Positions 9,326-18,612 are shown, numbered from the stretch's first letter. The stretch: 64,000 bases of DNA from Thermoactinomyces mirandus (GCF_013868055.1 NZ_JACEOL010000014.1:81297-145296), one strand, 5' to 3'. The notes: generated by a model from the letters alone, not told the origin. Numbers and translations are program-made.

Positions 9326-10128
9326 TTTTTCTCCTCCTGACGGTACGCCCAGTGGTTGGTCGGCCCGTTTCCTTTTCCCAGTGATAGTGGGTGGGAAATG
9401 GCTGCGGTAACAAATGCTTTTGCCTTGGCAATGGCATCAGGCAAAGAATCACCCTTTGCCAGTTGGGCGGCGATTGCTGCGGAAAATGTACACCCGGTTC
9501 CATGTGTGTTTTTTGTGTCGGTTTTCGGAGCGCTAAATGATTGGAAGTTACTCCCGTCGTAAAACAGGTCGACGGCTTTTTCTCCTACGTCATGACCTCC
9601 CTTGATAATCACCGCTTGTGCTCCTTCATCGATCAATATTTGCGCGGCCTGTTTTCGTTCTTCCCAGTTGGTAATTTTCATGTCTGCAAGATATTCTGCC
9701 TCATGCAAATTGGGAGTGATCACTGTGGCCAGCGGCAGCAGCCATTTTTTGAAAGAGGTGCGGGCATCACCGGTCAAAAGAAGGTGACCGCTGGTGGAAA
9801 CCATGACCGGGTCCACGACAAAGGGAGCCAAATGATGTTCGTTGATTTTGGCAGCGACCGTTTCGATGATTTCCGGTGAGGCAAGCATGCCGGTTTTGAC
9901 CGCATCGACCCCCAGATCCGTAACAATGGAATCAATCTGTTTGGCGACGATATCCGGATTGAGCTCAAGGACATCCTGCACTCCCAGTGTGTTTTGTGCG
10001 GTGATCGCAGTAATGGCACTCATCCCGAAAACGTGCAGTTCCTGAAATGTTTTCAGATCTGCCTGAATTCCGGCGCCTCCACTGCTGTCCGATCCGGCGA
10101 TGGTCAGTGCGCGTGCTATTTGATTCAT
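9322..10128 (-). CDS. thiD: Hydroxymethylpyrimidine/phosphomethylpyrimidine kinase
   Basis: This ribokinase-fold enzyme phosphorylates HMP and then HMP-P for thiamine synthesis. The N-terminal ALTIAGSDSSGGAGIQADLK and the C-terminal anion-hole motif NTHGTGCTFSAAIAA are complete. The length of 268 is normal. It is the first gene of a two-gene thiDE unit. The 5' region (10129-10290) has an SD-like AAGGAGAG but no recognisable TPP-binding element. Pyridoxine kinase (PdxK) activity is known in related Bacillales proteins and remains an alternative, but the thiE neighbour supports ThiD. Confidence 0.94.
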   Translation of the reverse strand: MNQIARALTIAGSDSSGGAGIQADLKTFQELHVFGMSAITAITAQNTLGVQDVLELNPDIVAKQIDSIVTDLGVDAVKTGMLASPEIIETVAAKINEHHLAPFVVDPVMVSTSGHLLLTGDARTSFKKWLLPLATVITPNLHEAEYLADMKITNWEERKQAAQILIDEGAQAVIIKGGHDVGEKAVDLFYDGSNFQSFSAPKTDTKNTHGTGCTFSAAIAAQLAKGDSLPDAIAKAKAFVTAAISHPLSLGKGNGPTNHWAYRQEEKK

Positions 10129-10312
10129 GGTCTGTCTCTCCTTACTGAAGTTTCAAGCCTACACATTTTATAGCGTACCAGAAAACGGCAGGGGATGGAA
10201 TGTGGATATAAGGGGCCAGCCGGAACAGGACAGCTTCGTATTAATGTAAAATGTATAAGGTATGTACTCAATCTGATTTTATTGTAAAATCTATTTGGAG
10301 GTGTCAGAAGAC

Positions 10313-11017
10313 ATGGCAAATAAACATAAAAAAGGGAAGAAAAACTCATTAAGCACGATTACCATGATTACCATTCTGGTTTTTCTGATTGGTTTTGGCG
10401 TGGTGGCTGTATACCAATCTGCTACAAATCGTCAAGACAAGCAGACGGAGACAGCCAGGACCTATGACATTGATTACACTGGCCAGCCAAGGATCGGGGA
10501 TTCCAATGCACCTGTTAAAATTATGGAATTTGCAGATTTCAAATGTCCGGTTTGCAAGACTTTTGCGGAAACGGTTTACCCCCGGTTGAAAAAAGAGTAC
10601 ATAGATACCGGCAAAGTGCAGCTGTATTTCAACAACTACCAATTTATCGGCGATGATTCAATCACGGCAGGCATGGCTGGTGAATCGGTGTATAAACAAA
10701 ATTCTGAGGCATTTTGGAAATTTTATGAGACTGTTTTAAAAAATCAGAAGGATGAAACCACTGCATGGGCAACACCGGAATTTTTGCTGCAATTGATTAA
10801 AAAGGAAATTCCGGAAGTGGATGTGGAAAAAGTAAAAGAAGATTTGGAGAAGAAAACCTATCTGCAGGAGGTTATGGAAGATAACAGCAAGGCAGAGAAT
10901 TTGATGATTGCTTCGGTACCTACCCTCGTTATAAATGGGAAAAAGGTTGAGAATCCCCTTGATTACCAGGCCTTGAAACAAATGATCGAAGAAGAGTTGA
11001 AAAACAGTGCCAAGTAG
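10313..11017 (+). CDS. bdbD: Membrane-anchored thiol-disulfide oxidoreductase (BdbD/DsbA-like)
   Basis: A DsbA-like thioredoxin-fold protein that introduces disulfides in exported proteins. It has a basic N-terminus, one membrane anchor at about residues 14-35, and an extracellular thioredoxin domain with active site CPVC in EFADFKCPVCKTF and the cis-Pro segment ASVPTLVING near the C-terminus. The ATG at 10313 is chosen because GGAGGTG lies about 10 bases upstream; an earlier in-frame TTG lies before that site. Its 3' end is followed within 14 bases by the bdbC start, and the pair forms the oxidase/quinone-reductase couple. Confidence 0.92.
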   Translation: MANKHKKGKKNSLSTITMITILVFLIGFGVVAVYQSATNRQDKQTETARTYDIDYTGQPRIGDSNAPVKIMEFADFKCPVCKTFAETVYPRLKKEYIDTGKVQLYFNNYQFIGDDSITAGMAGESVYKQNSEAFWKFYETVLKNQKDETTAWATPEFLLQLIKKEIPEVDVEKVKEDLEKKTYLQEVMEDNSKAENLMIASVPTLVINGKKVENPLDYQALKQMIEEELKNSAK

Positions 11018-11030
11018 GTGTGTCCAGCAA

Positions 11031-11450
11031 ATGAAATCATTTATGAAAAAATACAGCCTTTATTTTGCCTGGCTGATTTCTCTGGTTGCAACGTCGGGAA
11101 GTCTGTTTTTTAGTGATGTGTTGGATTATACACCATGTACGTTGTGCTGGTGGCAGCGGATTTTCATGTTTCCTTTGGTGATTGTTCTGGGAATTGCAGC
11201 TTATCGTGATGATCGCCGGATTGTTCCGTATGTCCTGCCTCTGTCCGTGTTGGGGACGGGTGTGGCTTTTTATCAATACTTGTTACAGAAAATCCCGCCG
11301 TTGACACAGGTTAGTGCATGCGAAGCCGGCATTCCCTGTGACAAAGAATATATCAATTTGTTCGGATTTATCACTTTTCCTTTTTTATCAATGATTGCGT
11401 TTATTCTTATTTTCGTTTGCTTGTGGGTGGCACGGAAAACAGCTGAATAA
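11031..11450 (+). CDS. bdbC: Disulfide bond formation protein (DsbB-like)
   Basis: This four-helix membrane protein re-oxidises BdbD using quinone. Four hydrophobic segments are visible in 139 residues. The first catalytic pair is CTLC in YTPCTLCWWQR and the second is C-x5-C in SACEAGIPC, both required. I chose the ATG at 11031 because it gives the standard BdbC length and follows TAGGTGTG; an upstream in-frame start at 11007 would overlap bdbD. It forms an operon with bdbD. Confidence 0.93.
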   Translation: MKSFMKKYSLYFAWLISLVATSGSLFFSDVLDYTPCTLCWWQRIFMFPLVIVLGIAAYRDDRRIVPYVLPLSVLGTGVAFYQYLLQKIPPLTQVSACEAGIPCDKEYINLFGFITFPFLSMIAFILIFVCLWVARKTAE

Positions 11451-11539
11451 ATAGGCTTTTATACTGGGTGTTTGTCCGTTTTCCCGGCTGAAGAGAATCA
11501 TAAACTAAAGTGAGGTGTGTTAATGAAAGGAGACAGCCT

Positions 11540-11704
11540 ATGAAGGGAAAAGTGGTTACAGGTTCAAATTATGGATTTGGCAGATACGGACAGCGTTGGA
11601 TTGCCATTGCAATCCTTGTTATTCTGATCCTTTTCTTCATTGGCTTTTTTGCGTTTTACAGCAATGTGGGTTTTGGCGGAGGGTTTGATGGGTTTTTCTG
11701 GTAA
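11540..11704 (+). CDS. Small single-span membrane protein, unknown function
   Basis: A 54-residue protein with a hydrophilic, Gly/Tyr-containing N-terminus, one membrane span (IAIAILVILILFFIGFFAF) and a Gly/Phe-rich tail. The ATG at 11540 follows AAAGGAGA at the proper distance, better than a start 30 bases upstream. Its shape recalls small sporulation-associated membrane proteins of Bacillales such as the YjcZ group, but I cannot place it in that family. It is followed by a clear terminator and lies next to sspI on the other strand. Confidence 0.65.
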   Translation: MKGKVVTGSNYGFGRYGQRWIAIAILVILILFFIGFFAFYSNVGFGGGFDGFFW

Positions 11705-11729
11705 AGTAAAGTTGGCTCATTTTATTTGA

Positions 11730-11766
11730 AGCCTGCTCTTTTTTTATAAAAGAACAGGCTTTTTTA
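11730..11766 (+). terminator. Rho-independent terminator
   Basis: A 13-base arm starting AGCCTGCTC pairs with its complement ending ACAGGCT (one G-T pair), followed by TTTTTT. It ends the small membrane protein gene and may also act for convergent sspI. Confidence 0.85.
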
Positions 11767-11799
11767 TCATGGTAACGGTCCTTCAAACCGGGCCGGATC

Positions 11800-12018
11800 C
11801 TATTTCCTGGCAAGTGATTGGCGCAATGTTCCAATCATTTCTTCGCGGTCACTGGGGGAACTGTTCTGCCAGATTACTTCAAATAAAACACCGAGACCGG
11901 GAAGCAATTTTTCTTCCCCGCGTTGAATCGAATCGACAACCAGTTCTTGCAGTTCCTGCTCGTTCATGTTATGAATGTTGTTAATTACTGCGCCACGAAT
12001 ATCAAAATCCATATTCAC
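11800..12018 (-). CDS. sspI: Small acid-soluble spore protein I
   Basis: SspI is a minor spore-core protein made in the forespore. The 72 residues match the family from end to end: DIRGAVINNIHN, VVDSIQRGEEKLLPGLGVLFEVIWQ (landmark LPGLGVLFEVIW) and the charged C-terminus. A GTG at 12018 and an ATG two codons later are both possible; GGAGGG is six bases from the GTG and twelve from the ATG, so I use the GTG. The order sspI, rRNA methyltransferase, pheST is as in B. subtilis, although an RCK-domain gene is interposed here. I found no convincing sigma-G box. Confidence 0.93.
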   Translation of the reverse strand: MNMDFDIRGAVINNIHNMNEQELQELVVDSIQRGEEKLLPGLGVLFEVIWQNSSPSDREEMIGTLRQSLARK

Positions 12019-12247
12019 AGGGTTCCCTCCTTTTTGGTTTTAGATTGTGCTTAAAATGGAACATTATCCAAAGAGAAACCGGTTATTTAAACAAATAAAA
12101 GATATCTTATATTTAAGGGAAACTTTTTTGATGAAGAAAAGCGGCCTGATTTCCAAAAACGCAAGCGGAAAGGGGCGGATCCCCCTTTAGGATTAATTTT
12201 CTTATGCAAGTATGGATCAGAGCGATACAAGTCTGGGGTGACCATGA

Positions 12248-12907
12248 ATGGGAAAAAATACCTTTGTCGTAATCGGTTTGGGCAGGTTTGGAAAAAGTAT
12301 GGCGGTCACATTGCATGAGATGGGATATGAAGTATTGGCCATTGACAAAAATCCTGCCCTCGTACAGGAGATGGCCCAAATCGTCACACATGCGGTTGAA
12401 GCTGACACAACCGAGGAAAATGTTCTAAAAGCCTTGGGAATATGGAATTTTGATATTGTGATCGTGGCAATCGGAAATGATATCCAGGCCAGCATCATGA
12501 CGACATTGCTGTTAAAAGAAGTGGGTTGCAAAAAGGTTGTTGTCAAGGCCATCAATGAATTGCACTGGAAAGTTCTCGACAAAATCGGGGCTGATCGCGT
12601 TGTTTTCCCTGAACGGGATATGGGAGTAAGAGTGGTACATAGTTTAATTTCGCCCAATATCCTGGATTATATTGAGTTATCCAATGATTACAGCATTATT
12701 GAAATCATTGCCAATGACTTCTTTTCGGGGAAAACCCTGCAGGAACTGGATATCCGCAAACGGTTCGGCTGTAATGTGATGGCCATCAAAAAAGGAAGTT
12801 CCTTCAATATTGCCCCTTCTGCCACCGATGTGATTCACCAGGGGGACGTCCTTGTAGTGATCGGCCATAATACAGATTTACTGAAGTTGCAGGCGAAAGC
12901 GGAATGA
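12248..12907 (+). CDS. ktrA: Ktr/Trk potassium uptake system, RCK regulatory subunit
   Basis: A cytosolic gating subunit that binds ATP/NAD and controls a KtrB-type potassium channel. The N-terminal Rossmann (RCK_N) domain carries GLGRFG at 10-15 and the acidic AIDKNP end of strand 2. The RCK_C domain covers about the last 85 residues (IIANDFFSGKTLQELDI onward). No ktrB gene is adjacent, so the membrane partner is elsewhere. The stop overlaps the next gene (ATGA), suggesting coupling with the methyltransferase, an unusual pairing. KtrA and KtrC cannot be told apart by reading alone. No c-di-AMP riboswitch is obvious upstream. Confidence 0.88.
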   Translation: MGKNTFVVIGLGRFGKSMAVTLHEMGYEVLAIDKNPALVQEMAQIVTHAVEADTTEENVLKALGIWNFDIVIVAIGNDIQASIMTTLLLKEVGCKKVVVKAINELHWKVLDKIGADRVVFPERDMGVRVVHSLISPNILDYIELSNDYSIIEIIANDFFSGKTLQELDIRKRFGCNVMAIKKGSSFNIAPSATDVIHQGDVLVVIGHNTDLLKLQAKAE

Positions 12908-13725
12908 AGCAGATTCATTCGATTACATCTTCAGATAACAGGCAGTTCAAACAATGGAAAAAGCTGAAAACAAGAAAGGAAAGAAAAAAACAGGGAGCTT
13001 TTCTGATTGAAGGGGAGCATTTGCTGGAAGAAGCCGCTGACGCACAATTAACTTTTCAGGCGGCCATTTTTTCCCGGACGGCAGAGGAAAAGATTACTCT
13101 ATGGCTGGATAAGTTTCCGGAGCAAGTTCCTGTTTATGTATTGCTGCCCTCCTTATTTCACGAACTGACGGAGACAAAAACACCGCAGGGTATGGCGGCA
13201 GTGGTGAAATGGCCGTATTGGCCGCTGGAAAGGATTTGGCAGGAAAACAGACCGGAAAAGACTTTTTTGCTTTTGGATTGTGTTCAGGATCCCGGCAATC
13301 TGGGCACTCTGATCCGTACGGCCAAAGCGGCGGGAATTGATGGGATTTTCCTGGGAAAAGGATCTGTGGACCCTTTTAACGGGAAAGTCGTTCGGTCAGC
13401 GATGGGGGCCATTTTTAAATTGCCCCTGTGGCAAATGGACCTGGAAGAAGTGCTTCCCGGTCTGAAAAAGCGGGGAGTTACGATTGTCAATACATCTCCG
13501 CGGGCATCCCTGAATCATTTTGATTATACATTTCCCGATCGGGTTGCCATCCTGTTGGGAAATGAGGGAAGAGGGGTTCAGCAGGCCTTTGCAAAATATG
13601 TAGATGTTGACCTGAAAATTCCAATGCCTGGTGAAACGGAATCCCTGAATGTCTCTGTGACCGGTTCAATACTTTTGTATGAGCGGATTCGCCAGCAATA
13701 TTATTTGCCGGATGGTTGCAGGTAA
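12904..13725 (+). CDS. TrmH/SpoU-family RNA methyltransferase (YsgA-like)
   Basis: A 2'-O-ribose methyltransferase of the SPOUT superfamily acting on rRNA or tRNA. An N-terminal substrate-binding domain (residues 1-100) is followed by the SPOUT knot domain, with DCVQDPGNLGTLIRTA, LLGNEGRGV and ESLNVSVTGSILLYE as the three motifs. The length of 273 is usual for YsgA, which in B. subtilis lies directly upstream of pheST as here. The start overlaps the ktrA stop by four bases. The exact target nucleotide is not deducible. Confidence 0.92.
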   Translation: MKQIHSITSSDNRQFKQWKKLKTRKERKKQGAFLIEGEHLLEEAADAQLTFQAAIFSRTAEEKITLWLDKFPEQVPVYVLLPSLFHELTETKTPQGMAAVVKWPYWPLERIWQENRPEKTFLLLDCVQDPGNLGTLIRTAKAAGIDGIFLGKGSVDPFNGKVVRSAMGAIFKLPLWQMDLEEVLPGLKKRGVTIVNTSPRASLNHFDYTFPDRVAILLGNEGRGVQQAFAKYVDVDLKIPMPGETESLNVSVTGSILLYERIRQQYYLPDGCR

Positions 13726-13745
13726 GTGCAAGGTTAGATTATAAT
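13716..13745 (+). promoter_or_regulatory. Candidate sigma-A promoter of pheST
   Basis: TTGCAG (13716-13721) and TATAAT (13740-13745) are separated by 18 bases and lie just before the T-box leader. The -10 is perfect; the -35 overlaps the end of the methyltransferase gene. Confidence 0.6.
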
Positions 13746-13751
13746 ATAAAA

Positions 13752-14110
13752 TAATTTTTGCTTAAAAGGGGCTGTTGGCAGACTGGTTGAACCGGAACAG
13801 AAAGGATGTTGAAAGCAACACAAGCAAGGCGAAGATAATGAGTTCCAAATCGCCTCACAGGTTTTTCCAAAGCCGGATACGGACAAAATTGCGATGAAAG
13901 AGAGGAGTAGGCAGTACGGCCTTTCAGGGAGGAAATGCCTTGACTGGAAGCATTTCCAGGGAAACGGCTGTTGAAATTCACTCTGGAGCTGACCCTTGAA
14001 TGGAGTAGGGGGTACGGTATGACCGTTATTTCAATGAAGCGGAGAAAGAATTTCTTTCTCAATAAAGGGTGGTACCGCGGATCTCACGTCCCTTTGGGCG
14101 TGAGATCTTT
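13752..14110 (+). promoter_or_regulatory. T-box riboswitch (phenylalanine specific)
   Basis: A tRNA-sensing leader that permits read-through into pheST when uncharged tRNA-Phe accumulates. The conserved T-box AAGGGTGGTACCGCGG lies at 14065-14080. It is followed by a terminator hairpin at 14080-14107 (GATCTCACG paired with CGTGAGATC) and a T-run. Stem I is upstream, and the likely specifier codon is TTC (Phe) at 13843-13845, inside GAGTTCCAAA, which fits the genes downstream. The 5' end is inferred from the promoter. Confidence 0.95.
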
Positions 14111-14197
14111 TTATTTTTTTGTATAATCTGCTATTTTATTCCTTGAATCTTACATTTATGGTACTAAATTGCATTTGGAAAGGAGAAGGAAATCATC

Positions 14198-15199
14198 ATG
14201 CGTGAGCGTTTGGAAGCCTTGAAAGGAGAGGCAGTTCTGGTAATTGGCAGAGCGCAGAGTTTGGATGAGCTGAGGGAAACAAAGATCAAGTACCTTGGCA
14301 AAAAAGGAGAACTGACAAGGGTATTGCGGGGGATGGGCAGTCTTCCTCCGGAAGAGCGACCCGTCATCGGCAGTCTGGCCAATGATATTCGTGGATGTTT
14401 GGATCAAATGATCGCGGAGAAGGAAAAACAGCTGGAAGAAGCATCATTGTTGGAGCAGTTGCACAAAGAGGTCATTGATGTGACATTGCCTGGAATCAAA
14501 CCGGAATCAGGCACGCTGCACCCGCTTCAGCTCATTATTGAACAGGTAGAAGACATTTTTGTGGGAATGGGCTTTGAAATCGCTGAAGGTCCTGAAGTGG
14601 AAACCGACCAGTACAATTTTGAGGCGCTCAATTTGCCCAAAGGGCATCCGGCCCGGGATATGCAGGACTCTTTCTACATCAATCCGGAAATCCTGCTTCG
14701 GACCCATACTTCATCCGTACAGATCCGGACATTGATCGAAAAAGAGGGGAGTGTCCCGGTACGCATTATTTGCCCGGGCAAGGTATATCGCCGGGATGAT
14801 GATGATGCCACCCATTCGCACCAGTTTACACAGATAGAGGGACTGGTTGTGGACAGGGGAGTATCCATGAGTGAATTAAACGGAGTTTTGCTGACACTGA
14901 TCGAGAAGATGTTTGGCGAAGGGACCGAAATGCGTTTGCGTCCCAGTTATTTCCCATTTACCGAACCCAGTCTGGAAGTGGACATTTTCCATCCTGAACA
15001 GGGATGGGTGGAGATTCTGGGTGCAGGCATGGTACATCCACGCGTATTGGAAAATACGGGTTATAATCCGGAACGCTATACGGGATTTGCGTTTGGAATC
15101 GGAGTGGAACGAATTGCGATGTTAAAGTACGGCATTGATGATATTCGTCATTTTTATAACAATGATTTGCGCTTCTTGCGCCAATTCAAGACCGTCTGA
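14198..15199 (+). CDS. pheS: Phenylalanyl-tRNA synthetase alpha subunit
   Basis: The catalytic class II subunit of the heterotetrameric enzyme. After an N-terminal coiled-coil tRNA-binding arm (about 1-85), motif 1 lies in [15 protein letters not shown], motif 2 in [16 protein letters not shown] and motif 3 in [17 protein letters not shown]. At 333 residues it is about ten shorter than B. subtilis PheS. The gap lies after LEVDIFHP, where the Bacillus protein has a Cys-containing insertion (CFKCGGNGC type) that is absent here, leaving [24 protein letters not shown] precedes the ATG. Controlled by the T-box leader. Confidence 0.97.
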   Translation: MRERLEALKGEAVLVIGRAQSLDELRETKIKYLGKKGELTRVLRGMGSLPPEERPVIGSLANDIRGCLDQMIAEKEKQLEEASLLEQLHKEVIDVTLPGIKPESGTLHPLQLIIEQVEDIFVGMGFEIAEGPEVETDQYNFEALNLPKGHPARDMQDSFYINPEILLRTHTSSVQIRTLIEKEGSVPVRIICPGKVYRRDDDDATHSHQFTQIEGLVVDRGVSMSELNGVLLTLIEKMFGEGTEMRLRPSYFPFTEPSLEVDIFHPEQGWVEILGAGMVHPRVLENTGYNPERYTGFAFGIGVERIAMLKYGIDDIRHFYNNDLRFLRQFKTV

Positions 15200-15215
15200 G
15201 AGGAGTGACTGAAGG

Positions 15216-17642
15216 ATGCTTGTATCGTATGAATGGTTATCCCAATATGTGGATCTGGAAGGAATTACGCCGGAGGATATTGCGGAAGAGTTGAATCGGA
15301 CCGGAATTGAAGTGGAAGTGATCTATACCCGTGATCCGGGAGTAAGCGGGGTTGCTGTCGGGGAAGTTCTGTTTGTTGAACCCCATCCAAAAGCAGACCG
15401 TCTGAAAGTTTGTTCTGTAAACGTCGGGAAAGGGCAGCTGCTGCAAATTGTTTGCGGTGCCAAAAATGTTGCCAAGGGGCAGCGTGTTCCCGTCGCACTG
15501 GTTGGAGCGAAACTGCCGGGCGGAGTGCATATTAAAAAGGCAAAGCTGCGTGACGTTTATTCACACGGAATGATTTGCTCGGCCAAAGAATTGGGTTTTC
15601 CTGACAAGGTGCTGATGAAGGAGCAGACAGAAGGGATTCTGGTGCTGGAACCGGATGCTCCGATCGGAATGGATATCAAGGAATACCTGGGCATGAACGA
15701 CCAGGTGATTGAGCTTCAACTGACCCCGAACCGTTCCGATTGCCTTGGAATGTGGGGTGTTGCCCATGAAGTGGCAGCCATTTTTGACCGGGAATTGCGG
15801 TTGCCGGTGATCCATGACCAGGTTCCGATGGATGGGGGATTGTCAGAAGAAGTCCGTATCGTTGTCGAATCTGATGAAGACTGTCCTTTTTACACCGCAC
15901 AAGTGGTAAAGAATCTGAAAGTGGGCGCTTCTCCGCAGTGGATGCAAAACCGGCTGATTTCTGCCGGAATTCGTCCGATCAACAACATTGTGGATATCAC
16001 AAACTATGTAATGCTGGAAACAGGACAGCCTCTTCATGCCTTTGATTATTCCAAAATTAAAGGCGGCCAGATTGTGGTCCGGCGTGCCACCGAAAATGAA
16101 AAAGTGGTAACGTTGGACAATGTGGAACGGGTTTGTGATCCGGATATGCTGCTGATCACGGACAGAGAGAATCCGCTTGGGGTTGCCGGTGTCATGGGAG
16201 GAGCTTCCTCTGAAGTAACGCCGGAAACAACCGAGATTCTGCTGGAATCGGCTTTCTTCGATCCCATGGTTGTGCGGCAGACTTCACGCAAATTGGGCCT
16301 GCGCTCGGAAGCCAATATTCGCTTTGAAAAGGGAGTCGATCCGGAACAAATTATTCCGGCCCTGTACCGCGCGGTACAGTTGCTGTGCCAGCTGTGCGGG
16401 GGAATCGTTGCTTCAAATGCCGAAGTAGAAAAAGTGGGAGATGTGGAGGATGTCATCATTGATTTGCGTCATGAACGACTGGTTAATCTGCTCGGGATAC
16501 AAATCAGCCAGGAAGAAGTAATGGACATTTTCCGCCGCCTGGGGTTCCCCGCGACCCTGGAAGACGATATTTATGAGGTGCGAGTTCCGTCACGGCGTCC
16601 TGATATCATGTTGGAGGTAGATCTGATTGAAGAAGTGGCAAGACTGTATGGATATGACAGGATTCCTGCCACTTTGCTGTGGGGACAGCAAACCCCCGGC
16701 GGCCTGACGAAATCGCAAAAGATGCGCAGAACCGTGCGTCATTTGTTAAGAGAACTGGGTTTAAACGAAGTGTTTACCTACAGTTTGACTTCGGAACAGG
16801 CTGAACAGGAAATTGCCTCGCTGCATGAGGGAATCAGGCCGATTCGCCTGGCGATGCCAATGAGCAATGAACATGCGGTGCTGCGTACAACCCTGTTGAC
16901 CCAGTTGATCAAAGCGGCTGCATATAATGTCAACCATGGAAACGGGCATGTAAAGATCTTTGAAGTGGGAAAAGTTTATCTTTCCGATGAAGAGCTATTG
17001 ACCTGTTTGCCGGAAGAACGTTTTGAACTGGCTGCCCTGATTACCGGGAAAAAAACTCCCACCATCTGGAAAAGTACATGGTCTGACGGGCATGATTTCT
17101 TTGTAATGAAAGGGATTCTGGATTCCGTTTTTGAACGGTTCGGTTTGCGGGACGTGGAGTATCAGGCCGCACAATTGGAAGGATTCCATCCAGGCCGGAC
17201 CGCGGTATGCATTATGAATGGCGAAGTGATTGGTGTATTGGGGCAATTGCACCCCAAATTGGCCAAGCGTTATGACTTGGATGAACCCGTTGTTTTCCAA
17301 CTGGATCTTGAGAGTCTGCTGGATCGGGACATTGACATCATGTATCATCCGATTCCGCGATATCCCGCTGTTACCCGTGACCTGGCCATGACGGTGGATA
17401 TAAATATGCCTGCCGGACTGTTGGAGGCAGGGATTCGGGAAGTTGCTGGAGAATTACTTGAATCCGTGGATCTGTTTGATGTGTTTACCGGAGCGCAAAT
17501 TGGGGAAGGTAAAAAAAGTGTAGCCTATTCTCTGGTTTATCGTGCACCGGACCGGACCTTGACCGATGAAGAGGTTCAAGAAGCACACCATAAAATTGTT
17601 AAACATCTGGCAGAATTTTATGGAGCTGAACTACGGCAATAA
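15216..17642 (+). CDS. pheT: Phenylalanyl-tRNA synthetase beta subunit
   Basis: The 808-residue beta subunit, full length for Bacillales. It has an N-terminal EMAP/OB tRNA-binding domain (about 40-150), a B3/B4 editing domain (about 210-380, including QLTPNRSDCLGMWGVAHE just before it), the B5 domain, the catalytic-like core and a C-terminal ferredoxin-fold anticodon-binding domain (last about 95 residues, from RYPAVTRDLA). It starts 16 bases after pheS, with GAGAGGAGTGA as ribosome-binding site. The rnhC gene that follows pheT in B. subtilis is not present. Confidence 0.97.
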   Translation: MLVSYEWLSQYVDLEGITPEDIAEELNRTGIEVEVIYTRDPGVSGVAVGEVLFVEPHPKADRLKVCSVNVGKGQLLQIVCGAKNVAKGQRVPVALVGAKLPGGVHIKKAKLRDVYSHGMICSAKELGFPDKVLMKEQTEGILVLEPDAPIGMDIKEYLGMNDQVIELQLTPNRSDCLGMWGVAHEVAAIFDRELRLPVIHDQVPMDGGLSEEVRIVVESDEDCPFYTAQVVKNLKVGASPQWMQNRLISAGIRPINNIVDITNYVMLETGQPLHAFDYSKIKGGQIVVRRATENEKVVTLDNVERVCDPDMLLITDRENPLGVAGVMGGASSEVTPETTEILLESAFFDPMVVRQTSRKLGLRSEANIRFEKGVDPEQIIPALYRAVQLLCQLCGGIVASNAEVEKVGDVEDVIIDLRHERLVNLLGIQISQEEVMDIFRRLGFPATLEDDIYEVRVPSRRPDIMLEVDLIEEVARLYGYDRIPATLLWGQQTPGGLTKSQKMRRTVRHLLRELGLNEVFTYSLTSEQAEQEIASLHEGIRPIRLAMPMSNEHAVLRTTLLTQLIKAAAYNVNHGNGHVKIFEVGKVYLSDEELLTCLPEERFELAALITGKKTPTIWKSTWSDGHDFFVMKGILDSVFERFGLRDVEYQAAQLEGFHPGRTAVCIMNGEVIGVLGQLHPKLAKRYDLDEPVVFQLDLESLLDRDIDIMYHPIPRYPAVTRDLAMTVDINMPAGLLEAGIREVAGELLESVDLFDVFTGAQIGEGKKSVAYSLVYRAPDRTLTDEEVQEAHHKIVKHLAEFYGAELRQ

Positions 17643-17713
17643 ACTTCTCCGGATCTGTTCTACACCGATTCGACTCGCAGAAGAAACCTTCACCTTGTGA
17701 AGGAGGCGGTGAA

Positions 17714-17962
17714 GTGAAAAATAGATTGAGTGTGGAAATTTACGGGCAACAATATCATTTGACAGGCAAGGCAAGTCCGAGTCATATGCGTCAGGTTGCA
17801 AGTCATGTGGATGAGAAAATGAGACAAATCGCTGATAACAATCCGCGTCTGGATGTGGCACGTCTGGCGGTTTTATCGGCGGTAAACATTGCTGATGACT
17901 ATTTAAAGCTGAAACAGGAATATGATGAAATCATGCATCTGATTGAAGACGAAGAACCATGA
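17714..17962 (+). CDS. zapA: Cell division protein ZapA
   Basis: ZapA bundles FtsZ protofilaments at the division septum. The 82 residues show the N-terminal beta-strand unit (LSVEIYGQQYHL) and a C-terminal helix that forms the coiled coil (LDVARLAVLSAVNIADDYLKL). The start is GTG with AAGGAGG eight bases upstream. The stop lies within the ribosome-binding site of the next gene. Position after pheT and before the CvpA-like gene matches B. subtilis. Confidence 0.93.
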   Translation: MKNRLSVEIYGQQYHLTGKASPSHMRQVASHVDEKMRQIADNNPRLDVARLAVLSAVNIADDYLKLKQEYDEIMHLIEDEEP

Positions 17963-17972
17963 GGAGGATTCG

Positions 17973-18506
17973 ATGAATTTTCTGGATCTGATCATCCTTT
18001 TTCTGATGGCTGGTGCCCTGATCCAGGGATATAAATGGGGTTTGATCCTGCAAATAACTTCCTTGGTCAATTATATTCTGGCGATTTGGATTGCATTTGA
18101 GTTTACTGATGAATTTGCTCCTGTCATCAGTAAGTTATGGAGTTTGCCTGATTCTGTCAGTGGAGGTTGGATGGCTTTGGTCCCGGTGGAGAAAGCCATT
18201 TATTCCCTGATCGCCTTTGTTGTTTTGCTGATTGGAACAAGGCTGCTTTTGTCGCTTGCGGCTACCCTGATCAATCAGGTGGCCAATTTGCCGATTCTGT
18301 CTGCCGTCAATCGCTCAGGAGGCGTATTGTTTGGCTTGGCAAAAGTTTTGCTTCTGACGTTTGTTCTGGTCAATGTGTTGAATGTCATTCCCTGGAGCAC
18401 CGGACAGAAAGTAGTGGAAGGATCGTTCCTGGCAAGTGCAGTGACGGGGTGGACCCCGGATCTGGCGAAAGAACTGAATCAATTGTTCCAAGGAAAAATG
18501 CTGTAA
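17973..18506 (+). CDS. CvpA-family membrane protein (YshB-like)
   Basis: A 177-residue membrane protein with four hydrophobic helices (LDLIILFLMAGALIQGYKWG first) and the family's SAVNRSGGVLFGLAKVLLL segment. CvpA relatives are tied to colicin V export in E. coli and to envelope homeostasis; the molecular role in Bacilli is unknown. The ATG at 17973 follows GAGGAGG; a longer frame from 17943 would run back into zapA. A terminator follows, so pheST-zapA-yshB may form one unit. polX, expected next, is missing. Confidence 0.88.
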   Translation: MNFLDLIILFLMAGALIQGYKWGLILQITSLVNYILAIWIAFEFTDEFAPVISKLWSLPDSVSGGWMALVPVEKAIYSLIAFVVLLIGTRLLLSLAATLINQVANLPILSAVNRSGGVLFGLAKVLLLTFVLVNVLNVIPWSTGQKVVEGSFLASAVTGWTPDLAKELNQLFQGKML

Positions 18507-18513
18507 AAAGATG

Positions 18514-18550
18514 AGCAGCTACCTGTGGTTTCCGGGCAGCTGCTTTTTTG
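18514..18550 (+). terminator. Rho-independent terminator after the CvpA gene
   Basis: AGCAGCT pairs with AGCTGCT across a 17-base loop and is followed by TTTTTT, eight bases after the stop codon. Confidence 0.75.
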
Positions 18551-18612
18551 GACGGCAAAAAAGAAAAAGGGATCACAAGGCACCTAAAATTCCTGAAAAA
18601 GAGGTGAGATAT

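Noticed and set aside
10129..10312. TPP riboswitch before thiD
   Set aside because: None of the conserved TPP aptamer segments (CTGAGA, then GATGCTGG-like) could be found on the minus strand.
12052..12080. Sigma-G promoter for sspI
   Set aside because: A CATTTTA -10 exists on the minus strand but no GHATR element at the right distance.
12019..12247. c-di-AMP (ydaO) riboswitch before ktrA
   Set aside because: The leader is too short and the core motifs are not seen.
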